A DNA stretch of 64,000 nucleotides from Acinetobacter qingfengensis (GTDB lineage: Bacteria > Pseudomonadota > Gammaproteobacteria > Pseudomonadales > Moraxellaceae), in the NCBI RefSeq assembly GCF_008693185.1, contig NZ_VXKN01000001.1:496001-560000 (forward strand), written 5' to 3'. Positions 46,001-55,082 of this stretch are shown in pieces. The stretch's first letter is position 1; every line of letters begins with the position of its first letter. The notes under the pieces were generated by a model that saw only the letters and a program-made list of their open reading frames with translations, was not told the DNA's origin and made no database searches. The position numbers and the translations under genes are program-made.

Positions 46001-46159
46001 GGAGCAGAATTACGGCAACCACTCGGTATTGTCATGGTGGGTGGATTGATTGTCAGTCAAATTCTAACGCTATTTACCACACCTGTCGTGTATTTGTTCT
46101 TTGATCGGTTTAGCTGGGATAAATCAGATCGGTCGACAGATATTGAGGTGTCGTCTTGA
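43082..46159 (+). CDS. mdtB: RND multidrug permease, MdtB-like
   Basis: A 1025-residue hydrophobe/amphiphile efflux-1 type pump with 12 expected transmembrane helices. The N-terminus FILRPIATTLFMLALLFSGL and the porter segments closely follow E. coli MdtB (GLKQMSSTSSLGASVLTLQF, NPADVPVITLAVSS). The proton-relay acids lie in TGFVVDDAIVMLENI. It pairs with the next permease; MdtB and MdtC are known to form a mixed trimer. It begins 5 bp after the adaptor gene and overlaps its partner by four bases. Confidence 0.92.
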   Translation: MNISRLFILRPIATTLFMLALLFSGLLMWRLLPVSALPQVDYPIIQVFTFQSGANPDTIQRTISSPLEKEMGKIAGLKQMSSTSSLGASVLTLQFDLNSDLGVVEQEVQAALNTANSNLPSDLATPPIYRKVNPADVPVITLAVSSPTLPLPKVYDMVDTRVAQKLSQLSGVGMVSLAGGQRPAVRVQMNPTALKSLNLTAEDVQSAITSANVNQPKGSFDGKFRTTMLDANDQIRSIAEYENLIVAWKNSAAIRLKDVASISESSEDRYMAAWANAQNAILINVQRQPNANVIEVADQIKAILPQLQQNLPENVQVSILTDRTESIRSSIHHVQKELVFAVSLVVMVTFLFLRNLPATIIPSVTVPLSIIGTFVVMYFLGFSVNNLTLMALTIATGFVVDDAIVMLENIARHYEAGESRLNAALKGAREIGFTLISLTISLIAVLIPLLFMGDVVGRLFHEFAITLAVAIAISLVVSLTLTPMMCAYILKKHPDQHERKAGFMDKIIDRYATGLRWVLAHQTLALAVMFGSIVVAGALYWWIPKGFFPVQDSGVIQVVTEAPDAISFQAMGQRQQALTTEILKDPDVSSLSSFIGVDANNPKLSNGRILINLKPHGERDNVHDIMQRLKEKLVNVQGIQAWMQPVQELSIEDKISRTQYQISLSAPDQATLEMWQNKFVTALRQHAEFSDVTSETTGQGLQAFVEVNKDAAARLNVSMSDVNAALQNAYSQRQISTLYTQSNQYRIVLEVAPQYAQTLADLSQTYVRNADDQPILLSSIATITEKSAPTIIQQQGQFPATTISFNVADDIALGRAIQTIDIVKQQLQLPDDVSLNLQGAAAAFENSQSNTLWLVIAAIVTMYIVLGILYESFIHPVTILSTLPSAAIGALLALAILQRPMDMIALIGIILLIGLVKKNGIMMVDFALAAQREQGLSAQEAIYQAALLRFRPILMTTMAALVGAIPLMLASGSGAELRQPLGIVMVGGLIVSQILTLFTTPVVYLFFDRFSWDKSDRSTDIEVSS

Positions 46160-49100
46160 ATATCAGCCAGATTTTTATTCAGCGACCTGTTGCCAGCCTA
46201 TTATTTGCAATTGCCATTATTTTATTGGGCCTATTGGCATATTTTAAAATTCCTGTTTCTGCATTGCCACAGGCAGATATTCCAGTAATTGTTGTACGTG
46301 CCAGTTTACCTGGTGCCAGTCCGGAGAGCATGGCGGCAACCGTTGCCACACCACTGGAACGTGCTATGGTCGGTGTATCTGGAGTCAAAGCCATTAACTC
46401 CTCCAGTACACAGGGTTCGAGTCATGTGACTTTGCATTTTGCAATGGATACCGACATTAATGAAGCGGCAAGAGAAGTGCAGGCGGCAATTAATGCGGCG
46501 ATCCCGCAATTGCCATCAGGTATGCCAAGTCCACCGCGTTATTCAAAAATTAATCCAAGCCAGAGTCCTGTGTTCTATCTGGCATTTAGTTCAGATCATT
46601 TGTCACCTGGTGATTTATACGAAATTGCTACCAATAAACTTTTACCGCATATTGCCCAGATTCCCGGTGTTGGCGAAGTTACTATTAATGGGGCATCCAT
46701 GCCTGCTGTACGGGTAGTACTGAATCCAAATGCCTTAATGAATCAGGGAATTTCCTTGGAACAGGTACGTCAGGCGATTAGTGATTATAATCAGGTGAAA
46801 CCTGTTGGTGTTTTGGAACAGAGTAATTTGCGATGGCAGATCCAGTTAGCTTCGAGCAAGTTAAATGCCAGTGAATTTGCCAATATAGTTGTTCATCGTA
46901 ATGGTAATCATTATGTACATCTAAAAGATGTTGCTGAAGTTAGCGATTCAGTAGAAAACCGCTATGTCACAGGATTTCATAATAATAAGCCTGCGGTGAT
47001 TGTGATGATCAGTCGTCAGCCAAATGCCAATACAGTTGCGACCATTGACCGAATCAAACAAAAGTTACCATTTTTACGTGCTCTGATTCCGGCAGACAGC
47101 GATTTGACAGTGGTGATGGACAGTTCTTCAGCAGTGCGTCATGGATTGGATGAAGCACGTTTTACTTTGTTATTTTCCATGTGTCTGGTTGTTATAGTGA
47201 CATGTCTGTTGCTAGGACGATTACGTAGTGCAGTTATTCCCACCATTGCCATGCTGGTAACATTGGTAGGCGTATGTTCTGTGATTTATCTGGCCGGATT
47301 CTCACTAAATAATCTTTCTATTATGGCACTTATTGTGGCAATTGGATTGGTCATTGATGATGCTATCGTGGTACTGGAAAATATTGAACGCTATATCGAG
47401 CAGGGGTTAAATCCTTATCAGGCTGCGATAAAGGGAGCGCAAGAAGTTGGTATGACTTTAATTGCCATGAATCTTGTACTTATGGTGATTTTTGTCGCAA
47501 TTTTATTTATGGGTGGGGTGATTGAGCGTTTATTTCGAGAATTTTCCCTAACACTGGTATTTATTATTTTGTTATCGGTAATTGTTGCCTTAACTTTAAT
47601 TCCAAGTTTGTCGGCACGTATTTTTACCCCAGTGGCCAATGTACAAAACTCTAGACTTTATCAATTTAGTCAGGCATTGGTAAAGCAACTAACTTACTAT
47701 TACCGAGATTCATTGGCATGGTTACTTAAACATGGCTACCTGGTTATTGTGATCTGGATTGGTTGTATTGCAGCTTCTGCATATTTATATAAAACTTTAC
47801 CCAATATTATGTTACCCAAACAAGATACTGGGCGTTTATCAATATTTCTACGTGGTGATGATGGTTTTTCTTTTCAGGTGATGCAACCTAAAATTCAAAC
47901 CTTTGCCGAATATGTATTGAGAGATCCAGCCGTGGAAAATGTCATTGGAACAGCAGGTGACGTTGGTACTACCAATGCAAAATTATTGGTGAATCTTAAA
48001 CCGAAGGCAGAACGGGGCGGTTTAGATTCTCAACAGGTCGCTGATCGTTTGAAGCGCAATGCGCCATTTATAGCAGGTGCTGTTTTTAATGCGCAAGTAG
48101 ATCAGGACATTATGCTGGATGATCCGTTTGGTAACAATGCCAATGAATACACTTTATTATTACAGTCGGACAGTACTGCTTTACTTAGAAAATGGGCGCC
48201 TATGGTAGCAAAGGAAATGGAAAAACTTCCTCAGCTTGAAGAGGTTGAAACCATTGGTGATGAAGGTGCACAGCAAGTTGTACTACAAATTGATCGCCAA
48301 GCAGCCAAGCTACTGGGAATTGATATGTCTGATATTGCCAGTGTATTAAATAATTCTTTTTCCCAGCGACAAGTCAGTACAATTTTTGCTGATCGTAATC
48401 AATTTCATATTGTCATGGAGGTGGATAAGCGTTTTACGGAACATCCCGAATCATTAGCTCGAGTACAAGTTTTGAATGATCAAGATGAATATGTGCCTCT
48501 AACCAGTTTTGCGACATGGTCGTATGGATTAGCAAATGATCGCGTCACACACCGTAATCAATATGCGGCTCTTGGGGTCGGTTATGTTGTCAAAAATGGC
48601 TATACTCAGGAACAGGCAGATCAGGCAATTCGTAGCATTATGCCTAAAATTATGCTGCCAGACAGTATCTTTATCACCACAGATCAGGATGCACGGGCAG
48701 AAAGTTTGCAAACCGGGTTATCTACACCCTGGATTATTCTTACGGTTGCCGTGCTGATGTATATTGTTCTGGGAATCAGTTATGAAAACTTGATACATCC
48801 ACTAACAATTCTATCCACCATTCCAGCAGTCGCATTGGGTGCTTTATTGACCTTATGGCTGATCAAAATGCCTTTTAGCCTGATTGCATTACTAGGCATG
48901 TTTTTATTAATTGGAATTGTGGTAAAAAATGCAATTTTGCTGATTGATTTTGCCATTCAGTTGCAACGTCGTGGTGAAACTGCGCATAAAGCGATCTTAC
49001 ATGCAGCAATTTTACGCTTTAGGCCTATCATGATGACTAATATGGCTGCATTGATCGGTGCTATTCCATTAGCTATGGGTCTAGGGGAAGGATCAGAAAT

Positions 49101-49245
49101 GCGTCAACCCTTGGGTATAGCAATTGTCGGTGGCTTAGCATTAGGGCAATTCCTAACCTTATATACTACGCCGGTTATTTATTTGTATCTGGAAAAAATT
49201 GTACAGTGGTTTAAATCCAGATATACACCACAGAAAGTAATTTAA
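46156..49245 (+). CDS. mdtC: RND multidrug permease, MdtC-like
   Basis: The second RND pump (1029 residues), with IFIQRPVASLLFAIAIILLG at its start, NPSQSPVFYLAF in the porter domain and the relay acids in IGLVIDDAIVVLENIE. The start is TTG at 46156, overlapping the preceding stop (TTGA) with GAGG seven bases upstream, so translation is coupled. No outer-membrane TolC-type gene follows, so the pump must borrow one. A terminator-like palindrome lies just behind it. Confidence 0.92.
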   Translation: MNISQIFIQRPVASLLFAIAIILLGLLAYFKIPVSALPQADIPVIVVRASLPGASPESMAATVATPLERAMVGVSGVKAINSSSTQGSSHVTLHFAMDTDINEAAREVQAAINAAIPQLPSGMPSPPRYSKINPSQSPVFYLAFSSDHLSPGDLYEIATNKLLPHIAQIPGVGEVTINGASMPAVRVVLNPNALMNQGISLEQVRQAISDYNQVKPVGVLEQSNLRWQIQLASSKLNASEFANIVVHRNGNHYVHLKDVAEVSDSVENRYVTGFHNNKPAVIVMISRQPNANTVATIDRIKQKLPFLRALIPADSDLTVVMDSSSAVRHGLDEARFTLLFSMCLVVIVTCLLLGRLRSAVIPTIAMLVTLVGVCSVIYLAGFSLNNLSIMALIVAIGLVIDDAIVVLENIERYIEQGLNPYQAAIKGAQEVGMTLIAMNLVLMVIFVAILFMGGVIERLFREFSLTLVFIILLSVIVALTLIPSLSARIFTPVANVQNSRLYQFSQALVKQLTYYYRDSLAWLLKHGYLVIVIWIGCIAASAYLYKTLPNIMLPKQDTGRLSIFLRGDDGFSFQVMQPKIQTFAEYVLRDPAVENVIGTAGDVGTTNAKLLVNLKPKAERGGLDSQQVADRLKRNAPFIAGAVFNAQVDQDIMLDDPFGNNANEYTLLLQSDSTALLRKWAPMVAKEMEKLPQLEEVETIGDEGAQQVVLQIDRQAAKLLGIDMSDIASVLNNSFSQRQVSTIFADRNQFHIVMEVDKRFTEHPESLARVQVLNDQDEYVPLTSFATWSYGLANDRVTHRNQYAALGVGYVVKNGYTQEQADQAIRSIMPKIMLPDSIFITTDQDARAESLQTGLSTPWIILTVAVLMYIVLGISYENLIHPLTILSTIPAVALGALLTLWLIKMPFSLIALLGMFLLIGIVVKNAILLIDFAIQLQRRGETAHKAILHAAILRFRPIMMTNMAALIGAIPLAMGLGEGSEMRQPLGIAIVGGLALGQFLTLYTTPVIYLYLEKIVQWFKSRYTPQKVI

Positions 49246-49250
49246 AATAA

Positions 49251-49272
49251 AAGCTGCCAAATTTGGCAGCTT
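49251..49272. terminator. Palindromic terminator after the RND operon
   Basis: AAGCTGCCAAA and its exact complement form a 22-base palindrome (core stem GCTGCC/GGCAGC) followed by TTAATTAAT. It lies between the RND operon and the convergent HIT gene and can act in both directions, though the T-run is broken. Confidence 0.65.
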
Positions 49273-49316
49273 AATTAATGAGGTTTGTTTGAGATTTAAC
49301 CTTTAAAATAATTTAA

Positions 49317-49739
49317 TTATTCAGATGCAATGGCTGCTTTAATTTTCTCTGCCAATCTCTTGATATGTTCCTGATCACCCATTTGACCAGCATGTTGACG
49401 TAATTGATGTAATGATTCGGGAATCAAATGAAAATGTACATGTGGTACAGTTTGACCTGCTTCCTCACCAGAAAGTTGCATCAAGATAATGCCTTTTTTA
49501 TCGAGTGCTTTTTCAATAGCTCTTGCAACTTTTTGAACAATCTGAATAGTATAAGCAGCATCTTCCGCAGGCAAATCCAATAAAGTGACTGCGGCAGTTT
49601 TAGGAATGACAAGAGTATGTCCTTCGGCCTGAGGCATAATATCCATAAAGGCTAAAGTTCTATCATCCTCATAGACTTTGATTGCAGGTAATTCACCACG
49701 TAAAATTCTGGCAAAAATATTTTGCTCGTTATACGTCAT
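49317..49739 (-). CDS. HIT-family nucleotide-binding protein
   Basis: A 140-residue HIT protein with the histidine triad QTVPHVHFHLIPES near residue 100 and the N-terminal IFARILRGELPAIKVYEDD block. The length and motif fit the HinT branch, which hydrolyses aminoacyl adenylates and AMP-amides. AAGGAA lies seven bases before the ATG. Confidence 0.92.
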   Translation of the reverse strand: MTYNEQNIFARILRGELPAIKVYEDDRTLAFMDIMPQAEGHTLVIPKTAAVTLLDLPAEDAAYTIQIVQKVARAIEKALDKKGIILMQLSGEEAGQTVPHVHFHLIPESLHQLRQHAGQMGDQEHIKRLAEKIKAAIASE

Positions 49740-49773
49740 TATGCGTTCCTTGTAAGTTACGACAGACAGAAGG

Positions 49774-50046
49774 TTAATCTTTTTTCGGGCAGTTTAAAGA
49801 TTTTAAATTTGCTTCAATTTGCGCAAGACGTTTACTTTCTGCATCACTAAAAGATGGTTTTTTAGTATGACAGTCTGCACCGTATTTAGCTTGAGCATCT
49901 TTATCTTTAAAACAATAACCTTTTGCTGCATAAAGAACATTTTTTTGTTCCTGCAAAGATTTACAATCTTCTGCATAAACAGTTGCACTGATCATGCCTG
50001 TTAACATCAGACCAGCTAAAACAAGATTTTTGGCAATTTTCATCAT
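49774..50046 (-). CDS. Small exported protein with a YARHG-like domain
   Basis: A roughly 90-residue protein: signal peptide MMKIAKNLVLAGLMLTGMISATVYA, then a domain with YAAKGYCFKDKDAQAKYG and FSDAESKRLAQIEANL, which resembles the YARHG domain found in extracellular bacterial proteins. Three cysteines after the signal peptide could pair. The start at 50046 (or the adjacent ATG at 50043) is chosen because AAGGAAG lies just upstream; an upstream in-frame start would put 40 extra residues before the signal. Function unknown. Confidence 0.75.
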   Translation of the reverse strand: MMKIAKNLVLAGLMLTGMISATVYAEDCKSLQEQKNVLYAAKGYCFKDKDAQAKYGADCHTKKPSFSDAESKRLAQIEANLKSLNCPKKD

Positions 50047-50170
50047 GTATCTTCCTTTATCAGGCGTTGATGGAGATTCAATTATAGAGTCTATATTGCG
50101 GTCGTCATTGATAAAAACAACCGCAATTGGCATTTTTGACAAATTATATACAAAAGGTGTAGACACTGAT

Positions 50171-51043
50171 TTATTCTAATGTGATTTTGGTCCATGATTC
50201 ATACAATTTGACAGCTGCGGAAAAATCACTATCGGGGGCGGCAGTCAAGCTGGCTGTCTGAATCAGATTTTGTGTCAGACTTAATAATGGGGTTGGCAGT
50301 TTCACACTTTGTGCAAGTTTCAGTGCAATACCAGTATCTTTTGCCAATAAAGGTAAGGCAAAAGTTAATGGGAAATGACGATTTAATACCCGTTGTGGGA
50401 AGACATTTTCAGTCACGCCACTTTTTCCGCTGGAGGTATTGATACATTCAAGCGCACTTTGAAGATCAACACCATTCGCTTTAAGTGCAGTAAACCCTTC
50501 GGTTGTTGCCCATAAATGTACAGCCAAAAGCATATTATTTACAGCTTTTACGGCAAAACCGGCGCCCGGTTCGCCTACATGCTTGATTAATCCTGCAAAA
50601 GGTTCAATCGCTGTCTGTGCACGCTCAAAAACAGCAGTGTCACCGCCAACCATTACTGTTAATGTGCCTTTTTCAGCACCAATGGTTTGTCCAGAGACTG
50701 GTGCATCCAGATAATCTGCCTGATATTGTTTTAAAAATTCGACCATACGTTTGGCAGATTCGGGTTCACCACTGGTACAATCTATCCAGATTGCACCTGC
50801 TTTTGGTGGATATTGCCGAATAATACTTTCAACATCGGCACTGGTAGGTAAGCAGGAAAAAATGATATCTGCCTGTGTTGCTTGTTCAATGCTAACAGCT
50901 TGAGTTCCGTATTGTTCGGCATGCTGCTGCGCCTTACTGAACGTACGATTCCATACTAATACTTGATCAAATGACTTGGGCAAATGCGCTGCCATTCGAT
51001 AGCCCATTGCACCTAATCCAACAAATGCCGCCGTTAAACTCAT
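50171..51043 (-). CDS. Beta-hydroxyacid dehydrogenase (3-hydroxyisobutyrate dehydrogenase family)
   Basis: A 290-residue NAD(P)-dependent oxidoreductase. The N-terminal Rossmann motif is FVGLGAMGYRMAAHL, the substrate site DAPVSGQTIGAEKGTLTVMVGG and the catalytic lysine lies in GFAVKAVNNMLLAVH. Relatives act on 3-hydroxyisobutyrate, tartronate semialdehyde or succinic semialdehyde; the neighbours (a YARHG protein and metZ) do not reveal which. Confidence 0.88.
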   Translation of the reverse strand: MSLTAAFVGLGAMGYRMAAHLPKSFDQVLVWNRTFSKAQQHAEQYGTQAVSIEQATQADIIFSCLPTSADVESIIRQYPPKAGAIWIDCTSGEPESAKRMVEFLKQYQADYLDAPVSGQTIGAEKGTLTVMVGGDTAVFERAQTAIEPFAGLIKHVGEPGAGFAVKAVNNMLLAVHLWATTEGFTALKANGVDLQSALECINTSSGKSGVTENVFPQRVLNRHFPLTFALPLLAKDTGIALKLAQSVKLPTPLLSLTQNLIQTASLTAAPDSDFSAAVKLYESWTKITLE

Positions 51044-51131
51044 GAAGAAACCTTAAATCATATTTTAGATGCCAATCAATAAACGCTGATTAATTTATCT
51101 TGTCAAGATGTTTTACTCGGTCATAGCTATG

Positions 51132-51159
51132 CTAAAGTGGTCATAAATTAACACTTTAG
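51132..51159. promoter_or_regulatory. Inverted repeat upstream of metZ
   Basis: CTAAAGTG (51132-51139) and CACTTTAG (51152-51159) are exact inverted copies 12 bases apart, in the 223-bp divergent gap before metZ. It could be a regulator-binding site or an mRNA hairpin. The binder is not known. Confidence 0.35.
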
Positions 51160-51193
51160 TGATAGGATCATGCAGTAAAATCCGCATATTACC

Positions 51194-51222
51194 TTGACCG
51201 AAATGCCAAGGCGCAGCACAAT
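51194..51222 (+). promoter_or_regulatory. Candidate sigma-70 promoter of metZ
   Basis: TTGACC and CACAAT are separated by 17 bases and end 44 bp before the metZ start. The -35 is near consensus and the -10 is fair. A short CCTTG/CAAGG inverted repeat (51193-51212) overlaps it. Confidence 0.4.
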
Positions 51223-51266
51223 GAGCTTAAGTTTTTACATAGGACAGTCTTGGACTGAATAACGTT

Positions 51267-52457
51267 ATGAGTCAGCAAACTGACCACGAATATGAACTTG
51301 CTACTTTGGCAATTCGTACCGGCCATAGCCGTAGCTTTGAAGGTGAACACAGTGAACCGGTTTTTCTTACATCATCATTTGTTTATGAAAATGCCGAAGA
51401 AGCTGCCGCGAAATTTTCAGGGAACACACCGGGAAATATTTACTCAAGATTTACCAATCCAACAGTAAGCGTATTTGAAAAGCGTCTGGCTGCACTGGAC
51501 GGTGCAGAGCGAGCAGTTGCCACCAGTTCTGGTATGGGGGCAATTCTGGCTGTGGTGCTGGCATTTTTAAAAACTGGTGATCATGTGGTTTGTTCACGAG
51601 ATATGTTTGGTTCAAGTGTATCTTTATTTGATAAATACGTGCGTAAATTCGGTATTGATATCGATTTTGTTAACTTGGTAGATCTAGATGCATGGAAACA
51701 GGCCATTCAACCTGAGCGTACCAAGTTATTATTTTTAGAATCACCGTCTAACCCATTATCGGCAATTGCTGATATTAGTGCATTGGCAGAGCTTGCCCAT
51801 GCAAATGGCGCATTATTAGTTGTTGATAATAGCTTTTGCACACCAGCTTTACAGCGTCCATTGACATTAGGCGCAGATCTGGCAGTGTATTCTGCAACCA
51901 AATATATTGATGGTCAGGGACGTGCTTTAGGTGGTGCAGTTGTAGGTAGTCATCAATTACTTGAAGAAGTTTTTGGTGTAGTACGTACTCTTGGCCCAAG
52001 TTTAAGCCCATTCAATGCATGGATTTTTCTTAAAGGTCTGGAAACTCTAAAAATTCGTATGAAAGCTCACTGTGAAAATGCACAGAAATTGGCTGAATGG
52101 CTAGAACAGCATCCGAATGTCAATAAAGTTTATTATGCTGGATTACCACAGCATCAAGGATATGAATTAGCAAAAGCTCAGCAAACTGGCTTTGGTGGTA
52201 TCGTTGCATTTGAGGTTAAGGGTGAACGCACAGGTGCATGGAAGGTGATTGACTCTACCCAGTTTATTTCAATCACAGGAAATCTGGGAGATGTAAAATC
52301 TACCATTACTCATCCGGCCACCACAACACATGGTAAACTTTCACCAGAAGCTAAAGCCGAAGCAGGGATTACGGAAGGTTTAATTCGTCTGTCTGTAGGA
52401 CTAGAAGATATTGATGATATTATTGCCGACCTAAAACGTGGTTTGGATCAGCTTTAA
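51267..52457 (+). CDS. metZ: O-succinylhomoserine sulfhydrylase MetZ
   Basis: MetZ makes homocysteine directly from O-succinylhomoserine and sulfide, a route used in Pseudomonas-type methionine synthesis. The 396-residue PLP enzyme has SSGMGAILAVVLAFLKTGDHV, the PLP lysine in YSATKYIDGQGR near residue 210 and the RLSVGLEDIDD C-terminus. Length and these motifs fit MetZ better than MetB or MetC, but Cys/Met-metabolism enzymes are close. A purF gene, its usual neighbour in Pseudomonas, is not present. Confidence 0.88.
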   Translation: MSQQTDHEYELATLAIRTGHSRSFEGEHSEPVFLTSSFVYENAEEAAAKFSGNTPGNIYSRFTNPTVSVFEKRLAALDGAERAVATSSGMGAILAVVLAFLKTGDHVVCSRDMFGSSVSLFDKYVRKFGIDIDFVNLVDLDAWKQAIQPERTKLLFLESPSNPLSAIADISALAELAHANGALLVVDNSFCTPALQRPLTLGADLAVYSATKYIDGQGRALGGAVVGSHQLLEEVFGVVRTLGPSLSPFNAWIFLKGLETLKIRMKAHCENAQKLAEWLEQHPNVNKVYYAGLPQHQGYELAKAQQTGFGGIVAFEVKGERTGAWKVIDSTQFISITGNLGDVKSTITHPATTTHGKLSPEAKAEAGITEGLIRLSVGLEDIDDIIADLKRGLDQL

Positions 52458-52501
52458 ATTAGTTATTTTTAAATAGTGTGTAATCGCAAAAGGATCAATT
52501 T

Positions 52502-52831
52502 ATGAATATTAATATGTTGATGCAACAAGCTCAGCGTATGCAAAAAGATATGGAAGCCAATGTCAAAAAAACCAAGGCTGAACTTGCTCAAACTGAAGTG
52601 CAGGCAGAAGCTGGTGGTGGTTTGGTGAAAGTAACCATGACTTGCCGTTTTGTGGTAAAACGTATTGAAATCAATCCTGATCTTTTACAGGATGATCCAG
52701 AAATGATTGAAGACTTGATTGCCGCTGCCATTAATGATGCAGTACGTCAGGCTGAAGAAGTTTCTGATGAACGCCTAAAAGATGCGAATAGCGGTATGGG
52801 ATTACCACCGGGCTTATCAGGCTTATTTTAA
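52502..52831 (+). CDS. ybaB: YbaB/EbfC nucleoid-associated protein
   Basis: A 109-residue DNA-binding protein of the YbaB/EbfC family, with the typical [14 protein letters not shown] start and [13 protein letters not shown] end. It precedes recR, as in many bacteria, although dnaX, which usually comes first, is not here. Confidence 0.93.
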   Translation: MNINMLMQQAQRMQKDMEANVKKTKAELAQTEVQAEAGGGLVKVTMTCRFVVKRIEINPDLLQDDPEMIEDLIAAAINDAVRQAEEVSDERLKDANSGMGLPPGLSGLF

Positions 52832-52844
52832 TAACTGGAGTTGA

Positions 52845-53456
52845 ATGCACGTGTATACAGACCGTTTTGGTACATTGGTGCAAAAGTTACGCTTGTTACC
52901 CAGTGTAGGTTCCAAATCTGCGCAGCGGATGGCATTACATTTGCTTATGCGACAAAGAACTGGTGCGCTGGAATTAGCACAAGCACTTCAGGAGGCAATT
53001 GAGCATATTCATGAATGCTCAATTTGCCATTCTCTGACAGAGCATGAAATCTGTGATATCTGTCAGGATACCGAGCGTGATGATGGGTTATTGTGTGTTG
53101 TGGAATCGCCTGCAGATGTATTTGCCATAGAACAAAGCGGTAGTTTTAAAGGCAAATACCATGTGTTACATGGGCATTTATCGCCTTTGGATGGTATTGG
53201 CCCCGAAGAAGTTGGTATTCCTTATTTGGTACAGCGTTTATCTCAAGGACAAATTCGGGAAGTCATTCTGGCAACCAATGCCACTGTCGAAGGACAAGCG
53301 ACTGCACATTATTTAGTTGAATCCTGTAAACATCTTCCAATCAAGATTACCCGTATTGCTCAAGGTGTACCGCAAGGTGGCGAGCTTGAATATGTAGATA
53401 GCCATACCTTACATCAGGCGCTAACCCATCGTTTACCACTTAACCAGTCATCATGA
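52845..53456 (+). CDS. recR: Recombination mediator RecR
   Basis: RecR works with RecO (and RecF) to load RecA on gaps. The N-terminal helix-hairpin-helix LLPSVGSKSAQRMALHLL, a C4 zinc motif (CSIC...CDIC) and a Toprim domain (CVVESPADVFAIEQSG) are all present in the 203-residue protein. It lies 13 bp after ybaB. Confidence 0.96.
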   Translation: MHVYTDRFGTLVQKLRLLPSVGSKSAQRMALHLLMRQRTGALELAQALQEAIEHIHECSICHSLTEHEICDICQDTERDDGLLCVVESPADVFAIEQSGSFKGKYHVLHGHLSPLDGIGPEEVGIPYLVQRLSQGQIREVILATNATVEGQATAHYLVESCKHLPIKITRIAQGVPQGGELEYVDSHTLHQALTHRLPLNQSS

Positions 53457-53498
53457 TCTTTAATTTCTGTAATAGAAATTGAAGAATTAAGGATATCT

Positions 53499-54638
53499 AT
53501 GTATTACCAGTGGGTCGATCAGCAAACGCAACTCTCGCACCTTGTCGAGCAAATAAATTGCAGTGCTTTAAATGCGTTGGATACTGAGTTTATTAAAGTT
53601 GATACGCTCTATCCTAAATTAGGCGTCCTGCAAATTAATATAAATGATCAGGTTTATCTAATTGATGGTCATCTGGATTTGGCCGATTTATGGCAAAAAT
53701 TATTTCAGGCCAGATTAAATATATTTCATGCTTGTGGTGAAGATATTGATCTAATCTACCATTATGCTCAACATGCACCATTAAACAATGTATTAGATAC
53801 CCAGATTGCATTGGCCTTTCTAGGATATGGTATGCAGATGGGTTATCAAGCTGCCTTGGCTGAAATATTAAATGTTGATGTCGAAAAAGATCAAACTCGC
53901 TCAGATTGGTTGGCTCGTCCACTCAGTGAAGAGCAAATTCGTTATGCTGTATCCGATGTTTATTATTTACCACAATTGGCTGAAAATGTGATTCAAAGAT
54001 TAAAACAACAAGGAATCTATCATTTTGTTGTGGAAGATTGTCAGCATTATTGTCAAAGTCTGGCAGAAAAATTACCACTGGATCAATTATATCTGGATGC
54101 AGCTAACTATAGACACTCTTCCAGACAACTGATGCAACTTCAGCAATTGGCCATGTGGCGTGAACAACTTGCGATAGACACCAATCAACCACGCAGCTTT
54201 ATATTAAAAAATAATACCATTCATCGTATGTTGGAGCGAACACCGCATACCATGCAGCAATTATTTGAACTCGGAGAGGTTAAACCTGCAATTCTACGTG
54301 AGCATGGTAAACATATTCTAAAATTACTTAACGAGTTACCCGATCAGAAGCAATGGCCGAAACGCTTAGCAAAACCTTATCGTTATTATTTAGATGAAAC
54401 TACGCATAAAATTCAGCAATTACTTACAGTAATCAGTCAACAGTACGGAATTCCAACAGATGTTTTGTTGCGTAAAAAATGGTTACAGCAACTACAAAGC
54501 TTTGTTCTTAATGAACGACAAGATTTATCAACATTAAATATCTACCTGACTGGTTGGCGTTTAAATTTGCTGACATTGCCACTGATTGAAATCCTTGCTC
54601 AGGATATTGCGGCACGAAGATCCAATATTTCTTGTTAA
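53499..54638 (+). CDS. rnd: Ribonuclease D
   Basis: RNase D trims tRNA 3' ends. The DEDDy exonuclease domain spans about residues 1-190 with LDTEFIK, ACGEDIDL and RYAVSDVYYL supplying the metal ligands and tyrosine, followed by an HRDC domain at about 205-290. The 379-residue length is normal. A 141-bp gap precedes ycgL. Confidence 0.94.
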   Translation: MYYQWVDQQTQLSHLVEQINCSALNALDTEFIKVDTLYPKLGVLQININDQVYLIDGHLDLADLWQKLFQARLNIFHACGEDIDLIYHYAQHAPLNNVLDTQIALAFLGYGMQMGYQAALAEILNVDVEKDQTRSDWLARPLSEEQIRYAVSDVYYLPQLAENVIQRLKQQGIYHFVVEDCQHYCQSLAEKLPLDQLYLDAANYRHSSRQLMQLQQLAMWREQLAIDTNQPRSFILKNNTIHRMLERTPHTMQQLFELGEVKPAILREHGKHILKLLNELPDQKQWPKRLAKPYRYYLDETTHKIQQLLTVISQQYGIPTDVLLRKKWLQQLQSFVLNERQDLSTLNIYLTGWRLNLLTLPLIEILAQDIAARRSNISC

Positions 54639-54779
54639 AAATAGATTTTCTACCAAAGTATTTATAAGTTTAAAATTTTCTCTCTTCCCTCGAGAAATTA
54701 AAGAATTTCGTAACAAGCCTACTGACGTTGTGCTAAAAGTCGAGTATTCTTCATTTGTTGTAATATAGGTAATAGCACC

Positions 54780-55082
54780 ATGCATTGTGATATTTATAAA
54801 TCAAGTAAAAAAGACGAAATGTATATTTACATCGCTCGCCCCAGTTTCCCTGATGATGAACCACATGAAACCTTTGCCAATGTTCCGGCAATGCTTATGC
54901 AGGCGTTTGGTCGTGCAACTTTTGTCATGAATATTAAACTGCATGAACAACGTAAGTTAGCACGTGTTTCTGCAATTGCTGTACTCGAAGCACTGGAAAA
55001 ACAGGGATATTATGTACAGATGCCACCGGAAGGATTAATTAATCCGAATGCAGTGGAACCAGAGGGTTTGCGTGGTGCTTGA
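54780..55082 (+). CDS. ycgL: YcgL-domain protein
   Basis: A 100-residue protein with the YcgL-family start [19 protein letters not shown] and PPEGLINPN near the C-terminus. YcgL occurs beside rnd or minC in gammaproteobacteria; function is unclear. Its last 8 bases overlap the next gene. Confidence 0.85.
   Translation: MHCDIYKSSKKDEMYIYIARPSFPDDEPHETFANVPAMLMQAFGRATFVMNIKLHEQRKLARVSAIAVLEALEKQGYYVQMPPEGLINPNAVEPEGLRGA

Noticed and set aside
43082..49245. The two RND permeases as a recent tandem duplication
   Set aside because: They differ throughout and match the separate MdtB and MdtC types, so the pair is ancestral.
51168..51255. Thirty-codon frame (ending FLHRTVLD) before metZ
   Set aside because: It has no start codon or ribosome-binding site, and part of it overlaps a better-supported promoter.
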